Of a stretch of 64,000 bases of DNA, positions 11,602-23,890 are shown piece by piece. The notes below the pieces were generated by a model. The model was not told the origin of the DNA and did not search any database. It saw only the letters and a program-made list of their open reading frames with translations. The first letter of the stretch is position 1; the number at the start of each line of letters is the position of its first letter. Source of the DNA: Balanoglossus misakiensis (taxonomy: Eukaryota; Hemichordata); assembly GCA_040954595.2 (NCBI GenBank), contig CM082576.2, forward strand, positions 15,934,001 through 15,998,000. Direction: 5' to 3'. The position numbers and the translations under genes are program-made.

Positions 11602-12480
11602 CATACGGATGGCCCTTAGCAAGCCAGGTAAAACTTGTCATCGACCAAAAAAGCGAGCATTTTGTGGCAACAGATTTACAGGATCGTATTCAACCAGACA
11701 ACCAGCGGTAGGAAGCCAACACATGTTGAGCCATTGAATGCATTGAGCCTATGGGCCAGTCATCGATTTCATCTTCTGAAAGTTTATGTAGTTGGGAAAG
11801 ATTCACAGAGACTCTCCAGATACTGAATGAGACGCAGATGATGAACTCTTGAGATACAGATTCCTTGATATTGAACTGCTCATTGAGTTTATTTAACAAT
11901 TCTCCTGTCCCAAATGCACCCCTGAAAACTTTGGTTGTGATGATGTGACATAGATGTCAAAGAGATTCGGACTGAACTCTAAGTTTGACGCTTGGGTTTG
12001 ACGTTGTGTGCAGGATTGTAATGAACACATGTAGAAGATCTGGCCGATTTTATGATGTAAATCATTGTTTCCCACTATCCATGTTTGCCATTGGAAGACA
12101 CTTCTCTCAGGAGGTGCAGCTGGGAGAACATAGGTCATCTACAAGCTATATGCATAAATGTACAAGTATCTGGGCCATATGAAAACACTAAAACAGGGAA
12201 CACTGGCACTCATAATTGTGGCAAGTGGTATCCAATGCAATCTGGGTATGGTGACCTGAAAAAAGGAATTCTGCCAATATTTGTAAAGCTGTCTGACAAC
12301 AACTTGCTGATGAGGTGTGTGCATGGAGGAACACATAACACAAATGACATTACACAACCCCATATGGGACCGTTGTCCCAAGGAGAATTTTGTTGGGCGT
12401 CGTCGGCTTGAGCTTGCAGTAGCAGATGCTGTCATAGTGTACTATAATGAGAGGGAACTGGGACTATTACTTTCATTTTA
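11602..12480 (+). pseudogene. Degenerate Mutator-like transposase
   Basis: An N-terminal start at 11602 reads MALSKPGKTCHRPKKRAFCG and then NRFTGSYSTRQP, a lead-in of the kind seen in animal MULE-type proteins. Further on, in shifting frames, are VNHCFPLSMFAIGRHFSQ (near 12060) and LLMRCVHGGTHNTND (near 12303). After a one-frame shift comes HNPIWDRCPKENFVG followed by RRRLELAVADAVIVYYNERE (12356-12460). That last block follows the family pattern of an IW..CPK..F motif before the protein tail. Several frameshifts and stops separate the blocks, so no functional protein is made. The assignment rests on remembered family patterns, not on a search. Confidence 0.6.
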
Positions 12481-14003
12481 GAAGTTAGAAATGAAAGCCA
12501 GTTACATACTATACTAGGGAAGGTTTAGATTCAACAGATAGAAAAGATATATTCATCGAGCCGCAGACGTCTTCGTGCTGCACATGAACAGCTAATGACC
12601 CAGACTGTGGTCCTGGTGAATTTTTGATCAATTTCCTGTTTTTTTTTTTCACAAAAAACCTGCCCTCACTGTATATTATCATAAATTTCACTTCATAACT
12701 GCATCAGGTGAATGTTCACCATCTTATACATGCATATATTTGACCTTGATACAGTATTGATCCATTATAAACAGTAGAAACATAATTACCAACTTTGAAT
12801 GCGATTTTCTCAAAATGGTATTTTCAGCAATTCTGTAGGCACGGTATGCAAAATATCTCAAGTAATTTTAAAGCAATTTTCTTGAAATTTTCAGTGATTG
12901 TTCATGATGTGATTTTCTATCAAATGAACTAAGATCACTGTGCAAAGTGGAAAAATGTTTAAGATACAATGGATTGTGTTACATTGTTGCAAGATGCAAA
13001 CTCAATTTTTTTGAATTATTTGCTCTAACTTTTGAAAAAAAAGATATACACCAAAGATAATAGTTCATTTAATGCTAAACACATGCAAGTAAATGTGCGC
13101 AAAGTTTCAGGTCACTAGGTTGAACGGTTCTTGAGATATCACATTTTTTCTAAAAATCAATTTAGCTTTGGCGGCCATATTTGTCACATGACTAATTATG
13201 CAAATGAGTTCATGGAAACCCCAAAACACACATTTTCTGAATATTTGGGTAATGTATGTTATTGTTATATAAAAATCAAACTTACAATTGGTTCATAACC
13301 TTTGACAAGATAGCAGTCAATTTCAACAAAAATCACTTTTTGTAACAGTGTATTTACCCAGCCAGGATGAAGAAAATTAACAAATAATATTCATCACTCT
13401 GTACAGAAATATGAATAAAATATGTTAAATATACCACAAAGTACTGAATTTGTGGTATTTAAATCACTGTACACCTACACAGAGCTCTTATATAAGAAGA
13501 ATAACAAAAAAGTAAACTTTTTCTCATACTGTGGACTAATTTGCATATTTTAAGAGGTCAACAGAGGTCAATGACCTTGACATTTAGTCAAATTTCAGAG
13601 AAGTTCATGATGCATCACATGACCAAATTTCATCAATATTGAACAAGTTTTAGCAAAATAGTGGTATAAATTGTACCACTAAAATGCATCAAAAATGAGG
13701 GTGGAGCCTGGCCTTATTAATTACACGTATGTATATCCTTTGTCTAATCATTGGAAAAACAATGTACATGTACCAAAGACTAAGTAGCTATTTGAAGGTG
13801 AATCGCAAGTGGGCACTTTCATTACTTAACCTCAAGCAGTCGGTTAGCTGCCGTATACTAAGACAAACATTCTCCAATCAGTATCAGTTCTGCCTTTATG
13901 TTATTTTAAGTCAATTGTCAAGGTTCATGTACATATATTACAGCTTAACTGTCTTGTCAAAAACTTACGCATGTACATGTACCTAATTCTAGGATTACCT
14001 GTA
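12481..14003. other. Non-coding, AT-rich
   Basis: I see no coding exon. Near 13690-13712 lies the inverted counterpart of the GGCTCCACCCT motif at 11064. Confidence 0.45.
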
Positions 14004-15189
14004 GGGTTAGAGATATAGTGTTTTATATTAATATGCATTAATATGAAACTAAAATTTGATGGTTAATTTAAAAAAAACCTGAGCAATGGTAACCTCGTTA
14101 AATATGTGCATATCTAATTCTAGGCTATCTAATGGATGTGGAAACCTGGACATGGACAACTTCGGGGTCAAAATCTTTTGACAAACTTTTGGGTGATCTT
14201 GGGTAAACTTTGACCTACATTCCTATATCTTGGCATCCGGCGCAGATACATCCTTGACACTTGGAGTGATGGAACTATGTAATGGAATATTATGTCTTGC
14301 CTCATTAATTATGTACTTACCTAATGCCAGCCTAACCAATAGGGCTGGAAGTCTGGCTTTTTTGGACATGATAAATTTGAGATCAACATTTTTCTACAGC
14401 AGCCAGCCTTCTTTTAAAAAGAATGGACAATATAAAGGCTTTGATGGTATACTGAACTTTTGACTTCCCTCCCTGAGACTGTGTGCCAATGACGGGATAG
14501 CCTACTCAGCGTTGGGTAGATCCTAAGAAGGCCTCAGCCAGGCATCAAATACAAAAAGCGGAAATCCAAACTTTAATGGTGGGTTACATTGTTAACTTCC
14601 CTGCAGAGCTGATTTCTCAGACTGTGAGCCAATGACGGGTAAAGCCCCTAGGTAGGGGCCACCTAAGACAGGCCGGTCAAGCTTTAATTACAAAGAAGGG
14701 CAAGTTCAGTCATACCACAACTTTGTCTGCTGTATATGCTTCATAATGATTGCATGGTATTTTGAGGATACATTGTGTTAAAGGTAGTGTGACCAGCTAA
14801 AAAGTACTGGCAAACACAGCCAATGTGTAATGAAAAACATCTAATTTGGCTAAATAAAAGACATAAAACACAGCAAAAGCACTGTTACTAGCGGAGACAT
14901 AATACTCCATTATGCAGTTCCATCACTCCAACTGTCAAGGATGTATCTGCTCTGGATGCCAAGATATAGTAATGTAGGTCGAAGTTTACCCAAGATCACC
15001 CAACATTTTGTCAAAAGATTTTGACCCCATAGTTGTCCATGTCCAGGTTTCTACCGCAACTGGATAGCCTAGAATTAGATATGTACATATATAATGAGGT
15101 TACCATGGATCAAGGCAGTCCTAAGTAAAGCATCAAATTTTTAGTTTCATGTTAATTCATGTTAATATAAAACGCTGTATCTCTAACCC
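14004..15189. mobile_element. Nested 1.2-kb element with ~270-bp inverted repeats
   Basis: The left arm, 14004-14275 (starting GGGTTAGAGATATAG), is mirrored at 14919-15189 (ending CTGTATCTCTAACCC). The innermost pair is TTGGAGTGATGGAAC against GTTCCATCACTCCAA. The spacer contains two copies of a GCCAATGACGGG segment, near 14484 and 14630. No transposase is visible, so it is likely non-autonomous and nested in the larger 8.8-17.4 kb structure. Confidence 0.65.
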
Positions 15190-16554
15190 ACTGGTATGCC
15201 ATTCTGTGTTTCATGCTACTCAATATTGGTAAGTAGGTAAAAAGTCACCCAAGACCATTTGAAATTTTGCTGTAAAAATCTCGTCTGTTACATATGTATA
15301 TTTGGTGAAGGGGAAATTTTAATCACAGAGTAGAACATATTCATAAAAAAATATTTGAGGGAAAGAAGGAAGTTTTTCATAGCTTTGGTGCTTCAAATAG
15401 TGGAGAGGTTCCCTTGTTATTTCAATGAAACCTTAATGTCAACATTATATCCTTAGACTCAAACTCAGAGTTGCCAATCTTTCATTATTTTCATGATATT
15501 ACTTTCCATCTTAGATTGGTTCATCTAAACAAACTGACTGATAGGTATACATGAACATTTTATTGACCAATGAATGTGCCTGTATGTTGCAATTTAAAGA
15601 AGTCAGATATTAAACGAGGGCCACACCTGTTTCAAGCAGCCTCCATATGGAGGGTACACATCGCCAAGAGATGACAAACCCATGCAAATTCAAGTAATAT
15701 GGCTCAATGATTGTGATTTTAATTTAAAGGATAGGGAGTAGATTTGAAAACTGTTATTGTGAAAAAAGATGACTGTGTATAATTTGGCAGCTTGTGAGGC
15801 TTTAATTGTAAAATCTTTGAAATGTGTTTTACTCTTTAGGTCCAATTTTGTATATGTCAATATACCATTGGTACCAATGTAAAATTGTTCTAAACTCAGA
15901 AAAAGGTACTGGTCAGATTGCTTTAGAAATTGGTGTGTATTTATGTTATTGAGACCTTATACAGATTTTGTTTTTCATTTTTAAAGTATATTTTTGGGGT
16001 GATTTTTGTCGTCATATACTCAGAAACCTCTACCCACATTTTTTTTAAAATTTGGTTTGCGTGTTCTTAGGTGTGGTTTTATGACAATTTAACAAACCCA
16101 GTGATGGAAGTGACAATATTGTTTGTTTTTTTTGGCAATTTTTGTCTGATTGCTTTGCAATTTAGTTTGCAGTTTCTAGGGAATTCTTACTGTGATGCAC
16201 AGCACATTGCAACGTAAGCCATCATGTGCAAATGTGACAACCATGGCCATGTAATACGCACTCCCCAATTTCACAAAATTCACACAGGTGATTTACTATC
16301 CTCATGCGCTTTGTTGAACTGGCACACTGTTGCAAAACAGACATTACAACACTCTTTGAATTGAATTCATAGCTACCAATTTTTCGGGGGTGTAGCACCT
16401 TTTTATGCCTAAAACTTTGATCAAGAACTTCAAATTAAATGCAACCCTCCAAATATTTGCAATATTTCAGGTAAAATGATATAATTTTGAAGCATAAATT
16501 TTGATGTATTCATAATCATTAAGAGAAACATTTTGAAAATAGAATATTGATCAA
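15190..16554. other. Repeat-derived non-coding sequence
   Basis: Contains a segment near 15900-16060 related to the TATG-associated dispersed repeat. No gene seen. Confidence 0.5.
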
Positions 16555-17365
16555 AATCACACTAACACTATCAGTCATAACACTTTTCAATCATCAATAA
16601 AGAACATATAGAATAATTTTTACAGGATTTAATTATTTATATTTGAACGCAAAGTGTAAATTCCCTTGTGCCATGGAATTGACAATCTGCAACTGGTGGG
16701 GTCCTTCTGCCAGTAAGAAGCATCAGATAAATTCTGCATGTTCATCACCGAGGCAATTTAGGTGTACTTTTGTACTTTGAGAACTGTCGGTTTTCGCAAC
16801 TGAAACTCTGTTCACAGGACAGAGGAAAAACTAGAATGACAACAGCTATGTAAGCTAACAAAAGGAACACAGAGAATAGTTCTCCATACTCATATTTTAA
16901 TGCAATAATTTTTGCTGAAACTGGGGCATCCGTGGGCAGGCAAAGGCAGTTCTAACTCGACTTGCAAATCAGGCCCATGTCTCTTGTTTGCTGATACTGT
17001 CTGGTTCTAATAATAGCTGTAAGAACATAATCGTTGACCAAACTGTTGGTTCAGTTTTGCAACATTTTATGATTTCAAGCTGTGCAATATTTGCAACTCG
17101 GTTTCAACTTTGGTTAGAGGGATAATGATTAAGCCATTTCACTGACAAAATAGCACTACTAACTGATGTCAATATTTGTTTACAATCAAACGCATTGCCA
17201 TCAGAAAAACGCATGTGAGAAATTTCTTATGTGCATAATACACACTTTTGTGCATGACTGCAAACTCTGTTACAGTTGTGAAATTCTAAGGGTTGAATTC
17301 ATTGGGTAGAATTCATGTTTTTTGGATTCTTAAACAATCTTAGTCACCAAAGCTAAATGGTTACC
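16555..17365 (-). repeat. Long inverted repeat, right arm
   Basis: Reverse complement of 8797-9600. Shorter related segments also occur at 17430-17520 and 20630-20750, so this sequence belongs to a family and is not unique to one element. Confidence 0.8.
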
Positions 17366-17594
17366 TCAGAGAAACTGTTAAATTTGGTCATCAATTGCTT
17401 TAAATCACACAAGACATTCCTAGACCTCAGTTACTGCAGCAGTCAGTTTCAACTCGGCTTGCAAATTGGGATCATGTCTTGTGTTCATCGAGACTGTCTG
17501 TAGTCGAGTTGACTGTCCTATGTGCTCAATGGTGAACCTACAAATGTTCTTTCCTATGAAGTTGTTATACATCTAATGTTTCAGGATTTGCATT

Positions 17595-18215
17595 CATATT
17601 GACACCTTAAACAATACATCTGTATTGCAAATATGGCAGGGTTGGGCAACACTTCTAAATTGCATAATCAGAAATGACTGTGGAACACCTTCTCTGTACT
17701 GTTTGTGCCAAAATGTTGAATAACCATTCGTTTTCAAGATTGCCGTAAAATGGGCACCCAAAACAAGACAACTGCATTGCAGATATGGCATTTCTGTTCA
17801 ACTCTCTCAATTTGCCTAATCCAAAATGACCGCCAAACTCCTCTAACATGTAAATTTCCCATGGTTGTCTTAAATGGTGTGTAATATCGCATTTGCAGGG
17901 TTTTCATCAATATGGGTACCTAAAACAATTTCAACGTGGTTGACATGGCAATATTAGACAGCTGTTCTAATTTGCATAATCCAAAATGGCCGCCAAACAC
18001 CTCTTACATGTAAATTTCCCATGGTTGTCTTAAATGGTGTGTAATATTGCATTTGCATGGTTTTCATTAATATGGGTACCTCAAACAATTTCAACGTGGT
18101 TGACATGGAAATATTAGACTGCTGTTCTAATTTGCGTAATCCAAAATGGCCGCCAAACACCTCTAACATGTAAATTTCCCATGGTTGTCTTAAATGGTGT
18201 GTAATATCCCATCCA
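17595..18215 (-). repeat. 160-bp tandem repeat array A
   Basis: Units start at 17811, 17971 and 18131 (the TTTGC.TAATCCAAAATG motif), which gives an exact 160-bp period; a more divergent unit precedes them near 17655. The later units are very similar to one another. Frames that run through the array are by-products of the repeat. Confidence 0.85.
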
Positions 18216-19496
18216 TTTCCAACTAAGTGCGCATATTTCTTAATCTGCACCACAAAACTGATGCAAGGATTAGGACTGGAAATGTATGTGGCCAACTGGC
18301 CGACACCCCGGGCGAGGGTACTCCAACTATTTTCAGCACGTAGTCTGCCGCCCAGTTGATAATATCAACATGTGTAAATGCCAAAAACCCGACCTATTTG
18401 TATTATAAGTCAAATTTTAAGGTCATTTACCATATTCTCTTGCATATGAAGTTTTTCTTAAAGAATACATACCCATATACCTTTGTATGGGAGTACACAT
18501 CCCCCACCCCCACCCCCGTGCCAACACTAGGTGGACAACTTTTTTCTTCCTAATATACTTCTTTATAAGTCTAAACATTCATATAGAGAAGGCAACATGT
18601 TCTTGAAGCTGCTGACTATGGAAATATGATGAAGTATATTTTTCCTAGCTGTGCATGTGCAGTATAATTGGCCCAATGTACCAATTTGAGATGTGTGCCT
18701 TACAAGCAACACAGGCTGTATGCCAAGCCTTGTCTGTCGGCACTATGAAGGGTATTGGAAGAATGTCTCTGCTGGCCAAAGTGGCCAGCAGTCTATCATA
18801 AAGGTCGGAAAAATAGCCCTAAAAGGTATGACACAGTCTGCAGATCTAGTGCATGAGTGGATTGATACGTGTCCCATCACTGTACATGCATCAGCCAGCC
18901 AGTATGGATGATATGTACTCTAGCATTATGCACCAAATGAAAATGGTCCAAATTGCAAAAAAGGAGATGAAACTCCCGCTAGCCTATAACGCAATCCGTA
19001 GATAAAGAGACAACATGTTCAGGCTTTGGATCTAAACATGGTGGATACTGACGAGGGTGTGGTGAAAGATGGTGAATCCCTGGATGTTTTGAGGTCGGAA
19101 TTCTGAAAAGGATTCCCATCGTGAGATTGTGGAACAGGATGATGCAGAGGGGCTGGCTCTTTGTGACTCCTATCAGTGGGAATGGACATATATTTGGGAT
19201 AAAGAGGTTGCACTTCCATGCTTCATGATTAGTACGGTAAACTTGGGTTAAAATTCTGACTGAACATGTCTATCAGAAAATATAACTTAAATTTAATTAC
19301 AAATACAATTCCCTGTTTCAGGCTCACATTAACAGTTATCATACATAAAATGTTGAAAATTTTGTTCCAGTTATATTCACACGACCTGATATTTGGTGCA
19401 TTTCTTTACCTGTTGTTTAAATAGCATTAGAAATAAATTGTATACATGAAAAACCCGGAAAATTAGTAAAATCTGTGTTGTGTCACAGATGCTTTT
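18216..19496. other. Intergenic, no gene recognised
   Basis: A C-rich run lies near 18500 (CCCCCACCCCCACCCCC). Short frames at 18693-18911 and 19019-19219 have no recognisable domain. Confidence 0.45.
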
Positions 19497-20054
19497 TGTG
19501 AACACACCGAGGTGGTCTTCACTAGCCCCACCTCCATTTCCCTGACCAATCAGCGCCGTTGGTGCTGACCTTTACTGCTTCGTTACTGACCAATCAGCTT
19601 GGTCTGTGCACACGGCCCTTAGCGTCAGACTGGCCGTCCTTTGTTTCCCCATTCCTTCATTCATTCTTTCAGTTCTCTGCTTGAGCCAGGTCGCATCGTC
19701 TTTCCCACCTCCACCCCGTTCTTCCACCTTTCCTTTCTCCCCTTCATTCCTGTGGTCTGCCTTGGATTTCATCCTGACCCCCATCTCTCGGGAAGTGCAC
19801 AACCTCCCTCACATTTCGGCCTGTCAGGATAGATTCACCCACAGGGCCAGGTTCGACCGCTTGACTGAAGGGCCCCCTCCCAATTTTAGATTAGCGTTTT
19901 TATTTGAATAGCTAGACTAGTGTATTTTAGTTTTATTGTTCATTTATTGACTCTTGTGTTTTTCTCTGTATTTTATTAAGTTATGTTAAGCGAGTTTCTT
20001 GTTCGGGTATTAAAAGCCTTACTTTTACCTCAATCCAGTGTGGTGTGTTTCACA
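19497..20054 (+). mobile_element. Possible solo LTR (558 bp)
   Basis: Starts TGTGAACACACC and ends GGTGTGTTTCACA, giving TG...CA with short matching inverted ends. It is C/T-rich inside and carries an A/T-rich stretch with TATTAAAAG close to the 3' end, which resembles an LTR polyadenylation region. No flanking target duplication is evident, and no partner LTR is in the window. It could also be another repeat with short inverted ends. Confidence 0.4.
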
Positions 20055-20600
20055 AATGCAAATTAGGAGAGTGGGAAAATATGCCCTATTTGCAATGCAG
20101 TATTGGGTGTCCATATGAACGTAATCTTGAAAACAAAACATTATTCACTATTTTGACACAAACAGTGCAAAATTTGATTTTGGAGGTGTTCCATGGCCTT
20201 TTTCGATTATGCAAATTAGAAGAGTTGCCTAACACAGCCATATATGCAATACAGTTGTATATTGTTTACGGTACCCATATGAATACAAATCCTGAAAATG
20301 CGATATTACACATCGTTTTGGGAAACATGGCAAAATTTCATTTTTAGTGGTGATTGGCAGCCATTTTTGATTATGCAAATTAGAAAAGTTGCCAAACACT
20401 GCCATATTTGCAATACATAACCAATATGGATGCAAATCCTAAAATATATATTACACATAATTTTGAGAAAAAAAGGGCAAAATTTTATTTCAGAGAAGGT
20501 ATTTGGCGGCCATTTTTGATCATGCATATTAGAAGAATTGTCCAACATTGCCGTTTTGGCAACTCAGCTGGAATAGGTCTGGGTTCCCATATGAATGCAA
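20055..20600 (+). repeat. 160-bp tandem repeat array B, opposite orientation
   Basis: Units recur around 20055, 20213, 20372 and 20522, each with the motif ATGCAAATTAGA or a variant. This is the reverse complement of the motif in array A, and the spacing is again about 160 bp. Units here are more divergent than in array A. Confidence 0.75.
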
Positions 20601-20750
20601 ATAAGCAAAAAACTTCATAGGAAAGAACATTTCGTTTGATTTGGAACATTTTACACTTTCAAGCTGTGTGTATTTAACTCTGTTGCAATTCTGGTTGGAG
20701 AGACAAATGGCTTAAGCCATTTAATTGAAAATATAGCACTACTTCACCAG

Positions 20751-21599
20751 GGTTGTGCAGTACCTTTGACAACGCTTTGAACAATGTTGCAAAAAACTTT
20801 GTGTTGAAGCTTGCTACAAGACTTGGCGTGCTGAAGCCTCTTATACTAGTCTAAGTTGAACCTTAGCTGTAACTACCTTTGTGAAAGCTTAAAGCCTCAG
20901 TATTTCTCGTAGGGGCAAAATTTTGTTTGAAATGGCATCTATAATTTCTAAAAGTAGATGATAATTGATACTGAATCGAACAGTCATCCTCCCCAGCTCT
21001 GCTCATAAACTCATACAATTTACAATATAACGAGTGAAGAATGACTTTCTGTCCGGACAGAAAGTCAGGCTTTGTTGACACACGTGACTAGTGCGCATGC
21101 GCACTCAAATGTGAATCTACACGGAAGAGGTTTAGTCGCCCCAAATCTTACGACTCAGCGAAGAAATGCGCACTAATTCGGCGAAATTTTGGGAAGATAA
21201 CTTTATGGGAGAAATCAGTCGATGGAACCAGATCAAATCCGAAAATGGTCTGACCATCAAATGTCAAAGTGGCACGTTTGCTGATCGACATGTACAACAT
21301 TTCCGTTGTAAACAAACCCGCGCATCATTTCAAGTGTTACGGGCAATATTTACAGCTTGCACGTAGCTACAGTTGCCCAAACCTTTCTTCTATCTTCATT
21401 ATGTAGTATTCCATGATGAATGTACGGGAAAAACGGGCATTTTTCGATGATGAAAAATGGATACACACGAGAAATACTGGGGCTTTAACATCCAAATCTT
21501 TGGCCAAGGATAGGGTTACTAAACTTCTTCAAAGCTTGGTGAAAAACTTCAACGATGCTTTTCTATACAAACATTTAAACAAGCTGAAATTGTTGAAGC
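20751..21599. other. Intergenic, no gene recognised
   Basis: I found no conserved exon or repeat border that I can support. Confidence 0.4.
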
Positions 21600-21960
21600 T
21601 TTGTCAAAGGTGTTCATTTTTGGGTCCCATTGGTATGTACCATGGGACCTTATGGGATCGGTTGCGTCTGTATGTATGTATGTATGTATGTATGTATGGA
21701 TGGATGTATGTCTGTATGTCCGTCCACATCAAAAACTTGAAAACCGCTGTGTGTATCACCTTGATATTTGGTGTGCTGATGCAGGCTGGGCTGTAGATGG
21801 GAGTTTGTTCAAATGAAGTTGTCATTGCCAAAAATTTGCAAATTAGCTGGACAAATGTGAATTTGGGCAAAACTTAGTAACTCAAGAACTACTGGTCGGA
21901 TTGCTTTGCAAAGTGGTGTGTATGTATTTACTTTATTGAGTTGTTTTAATTGGGCAGGAA
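21600..21960 (+). repeat. Dispersed repeat with TATG microsatellite, second copy
   Basis: The TATG run at 21667-21700 is followed by CACATCAAAAACTTGAAAAC and CTTGATATTTGGTGTG, as at 9789-10030. Frames across it are repeat artefacts. Confidence 0.75.
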
Positions 21961-22315
21961 GTTCCCTGGTGTGATTGACTTACACAGCAAATTCCTGAAT
22001 GATTACATAACTGGCCAAGTTTTAAAGAGGCCAGCTGTTCTATTTAGTGTATGTACTGGCAGTTCATATGCCATTGGCAGCTCATGGGTCAGTCAGTGCT
22101 TGCCCATTGATGTCTCGCTATATGTGTGTGTGTCTGTCTGTCTAGCACGGAGACCAGGGCATTGATCTAGAATACAACGCCCGGGGACAGTCGAGCAAGT
22201 CCTGCTGAGCTGAAAGATAGTAGCCCTGGCAACGATCAGGGTCGCTTAGTAACGAATGGATAACGAGTGATCTATCAAATGTTGACGGGCGCCAGTGGTT
22301 GGATGATATAATTAA

Positions 22316-23102
22316 GATGGGTCCCCCGGATCTTTTTGCCCGTTGCTATGGGCCTTTGCAGGACATTACACCCCGATTTGGACTAAGCCGTTTTCAGAGT
22401 CTAACAAGGGGCTGGTAACTGGTTGAAAATCTGCACGATTGTGAGCGCGCGCCCCCTGACGCCATTGATACGCAAATTAGCTAGGTCAAATTTCAAAAGC
22501 CTAAGGCTTTTTATTCCGTGACCTCAAAAACGAACTTGATACGTATTCATTAGTTGCTTGAACCAGGGAAGATCGTGACGGATTTTGTTTTCGAATATTA
22601 TCGTTGTATCCTACGATTTCAGCATACCCGTACCACACCTGAAAAAGTCATCGATTTTGGGTGTTTTTGGACGCACTCTTCCACCGGTATCGCTTCTTAG
22701 CACGACGAAAACCGAAAAAACGATCCGTCACACTGTGCGGAAGTGCGTTCTCAACAAGCAGGTCAAATTTGACTGGCGTACGTGGCCTATGAAAAAAGCC
22801 TTAGGGATTTTCGTGAACGATACAAAATCTCTGTGTACAAAACATTGGATTTTTAGCGTTCGATCCAGTTACTGTGGTTACAGGACGCGCACGCTATCGC
22901 TGACCGCTGTTTTGCCGTATTAGCGTGGCGGCCTATGGTAGCTGCCGTAAACATACTCGGACAGGGGGTGTGCACACAATCGTGTGTATTTTTAACTAGT
23001 TACAAGCCCCTTGTCGGACGTTCATAATGGTTTCGATCAAAATTGAGTGTAGTGTCCTATAAAGGCCCATAGCAACGAGCACAAAGATACGGGGGACCCA
23101 TC
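22316..23102. mobile_element. 787-bp MITE with ~150-bp TIRs and TTAA duplications
   Basis: TTAA at 22312-22315 and 23103-23106 borders arms that start GATGGGTCCCCCG and end CGGGGGACCCATC. The arms (22316-22460 and 22955-23102) stay similar for about 150 bp, for example TTGCTATGGGCCTTT. A frame at 22585-22923 lies in the middle and has no recognisable domain. The target site points to a piggyBac-like transposase acting in trans; the family is different from the 733-bp MITE. Confidence 0.8.
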
Positions 23103-23138
23103 TTAACAAAGCTTGGTTATGAATATTCATACACCTTC

Positions 23139-23524
23139 TGTAGTAACCTCGATGTGCCGTCTCAAATGGCGCCCTAATTCACATCAAAGGTCACAGGGTT
23201 CTATAGAATTTGCCGTTAACTAACTGGAGCTCACCATCGCCGACGAACATTCCTTGTCAGATGTCACAGAAAACGCTGATCGGAACTTTACACGAACATT
23301 TAATGACTGAACATACAACACTGGCACTGGATGATGCGTCGCGGTGGTTGAAGTTTCCGTAGAAAACTGGCAAAATCCCCAGGCTAACTGCGCAAAAGTC
23401 CTCACATGTGCGCCATGGAATTTTCCAGATATTTTCTAAACAAAAGCGCATGCGCTAATGTACTCACAGCGCGAGGGCGCTAGACTAAATATTTCAGTTT
23501 CTCTAAGAACTGGGCGTCCTTACA
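23139..23524 (-). repeat. BEL/Pao 3' LTR (coding sense)
   Basis: 386 bp, matching 30369-30755. Confidence 0.93.
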
Positions 23525-23537
23525 CCAGCCCCCAAAT
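23525..23537 (-). other. Polypurine tract of the BEL/Pao element
   Basis: On the minus strand the sequence TTTGGGGGCTGG lies directly before the 3' LTR, the position where a retrotransposon primes plus-strand DNA synthesis. Confidence 0.65.
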
Positions 23538-23890
23538 TGTTCATGAAAAAACATTAACAATTTCCATCCTAGCAAATTCAAAACGCCAACATCCATATGT
23601 GCCGAAATTACATATCAAATAGAAATTACAAAACAATATCTTTAAATCGAAACGCGAAGTCGAAAAAGTTTTTCAGGAAACGCGAATACAAGAATCCTTT
23701 TCTTCATGAATGTGATGATACATCCTAGACCATGCCCAGACCTCGTCCGGTCAATCATGCTGCCAAGCATGATATCCAACACATCTGTACTTCAAAGATG
23801 AGATCAAACGCTGGACGTAGTGGATAGACTGGCCACTACTTGAGATCGTTGTTATTACAGCTGCTGGTAACTGCAACCATACCAATACCA

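Larger units (their letters stand above)
8797..17365 (+). mobile_element. Candidate giant Mutator-like element with long TIRs
   Basis: Sequence starting GGTAACCATTTAG at 8797 is repeated in reverse complement ending at 17365. The similarity continues for about 800 bp (8797-9600 against 16555-17365) with scattered differences. Between the arms lies a frameshifted transposase whose recognisable pieces match animal Mutator-like transposases as I know them. Very long TIRs are typical of Mutator elements. I do not see a clean 8-11 bp target duplication outside the arms, so the element is either old or the arms are two independent copies in opposite orientation. A short inverted motif, GGCTCCACCCT, near 11065 and 13700 may mark a smaller nested element that really carries the transposase. 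Confidence 0.45.

Noticed and set aside
17954-18295. 113-codon minus-strand frame
   Set aside because: It runs through the 160-bp tandem array and its own sequence is repetitive.
22585-22923. 112-codon frame in the 787-bp MITE
   Set aside because: Lies between the inverted repeats of a non-autonomous element and shows no transposase motif.
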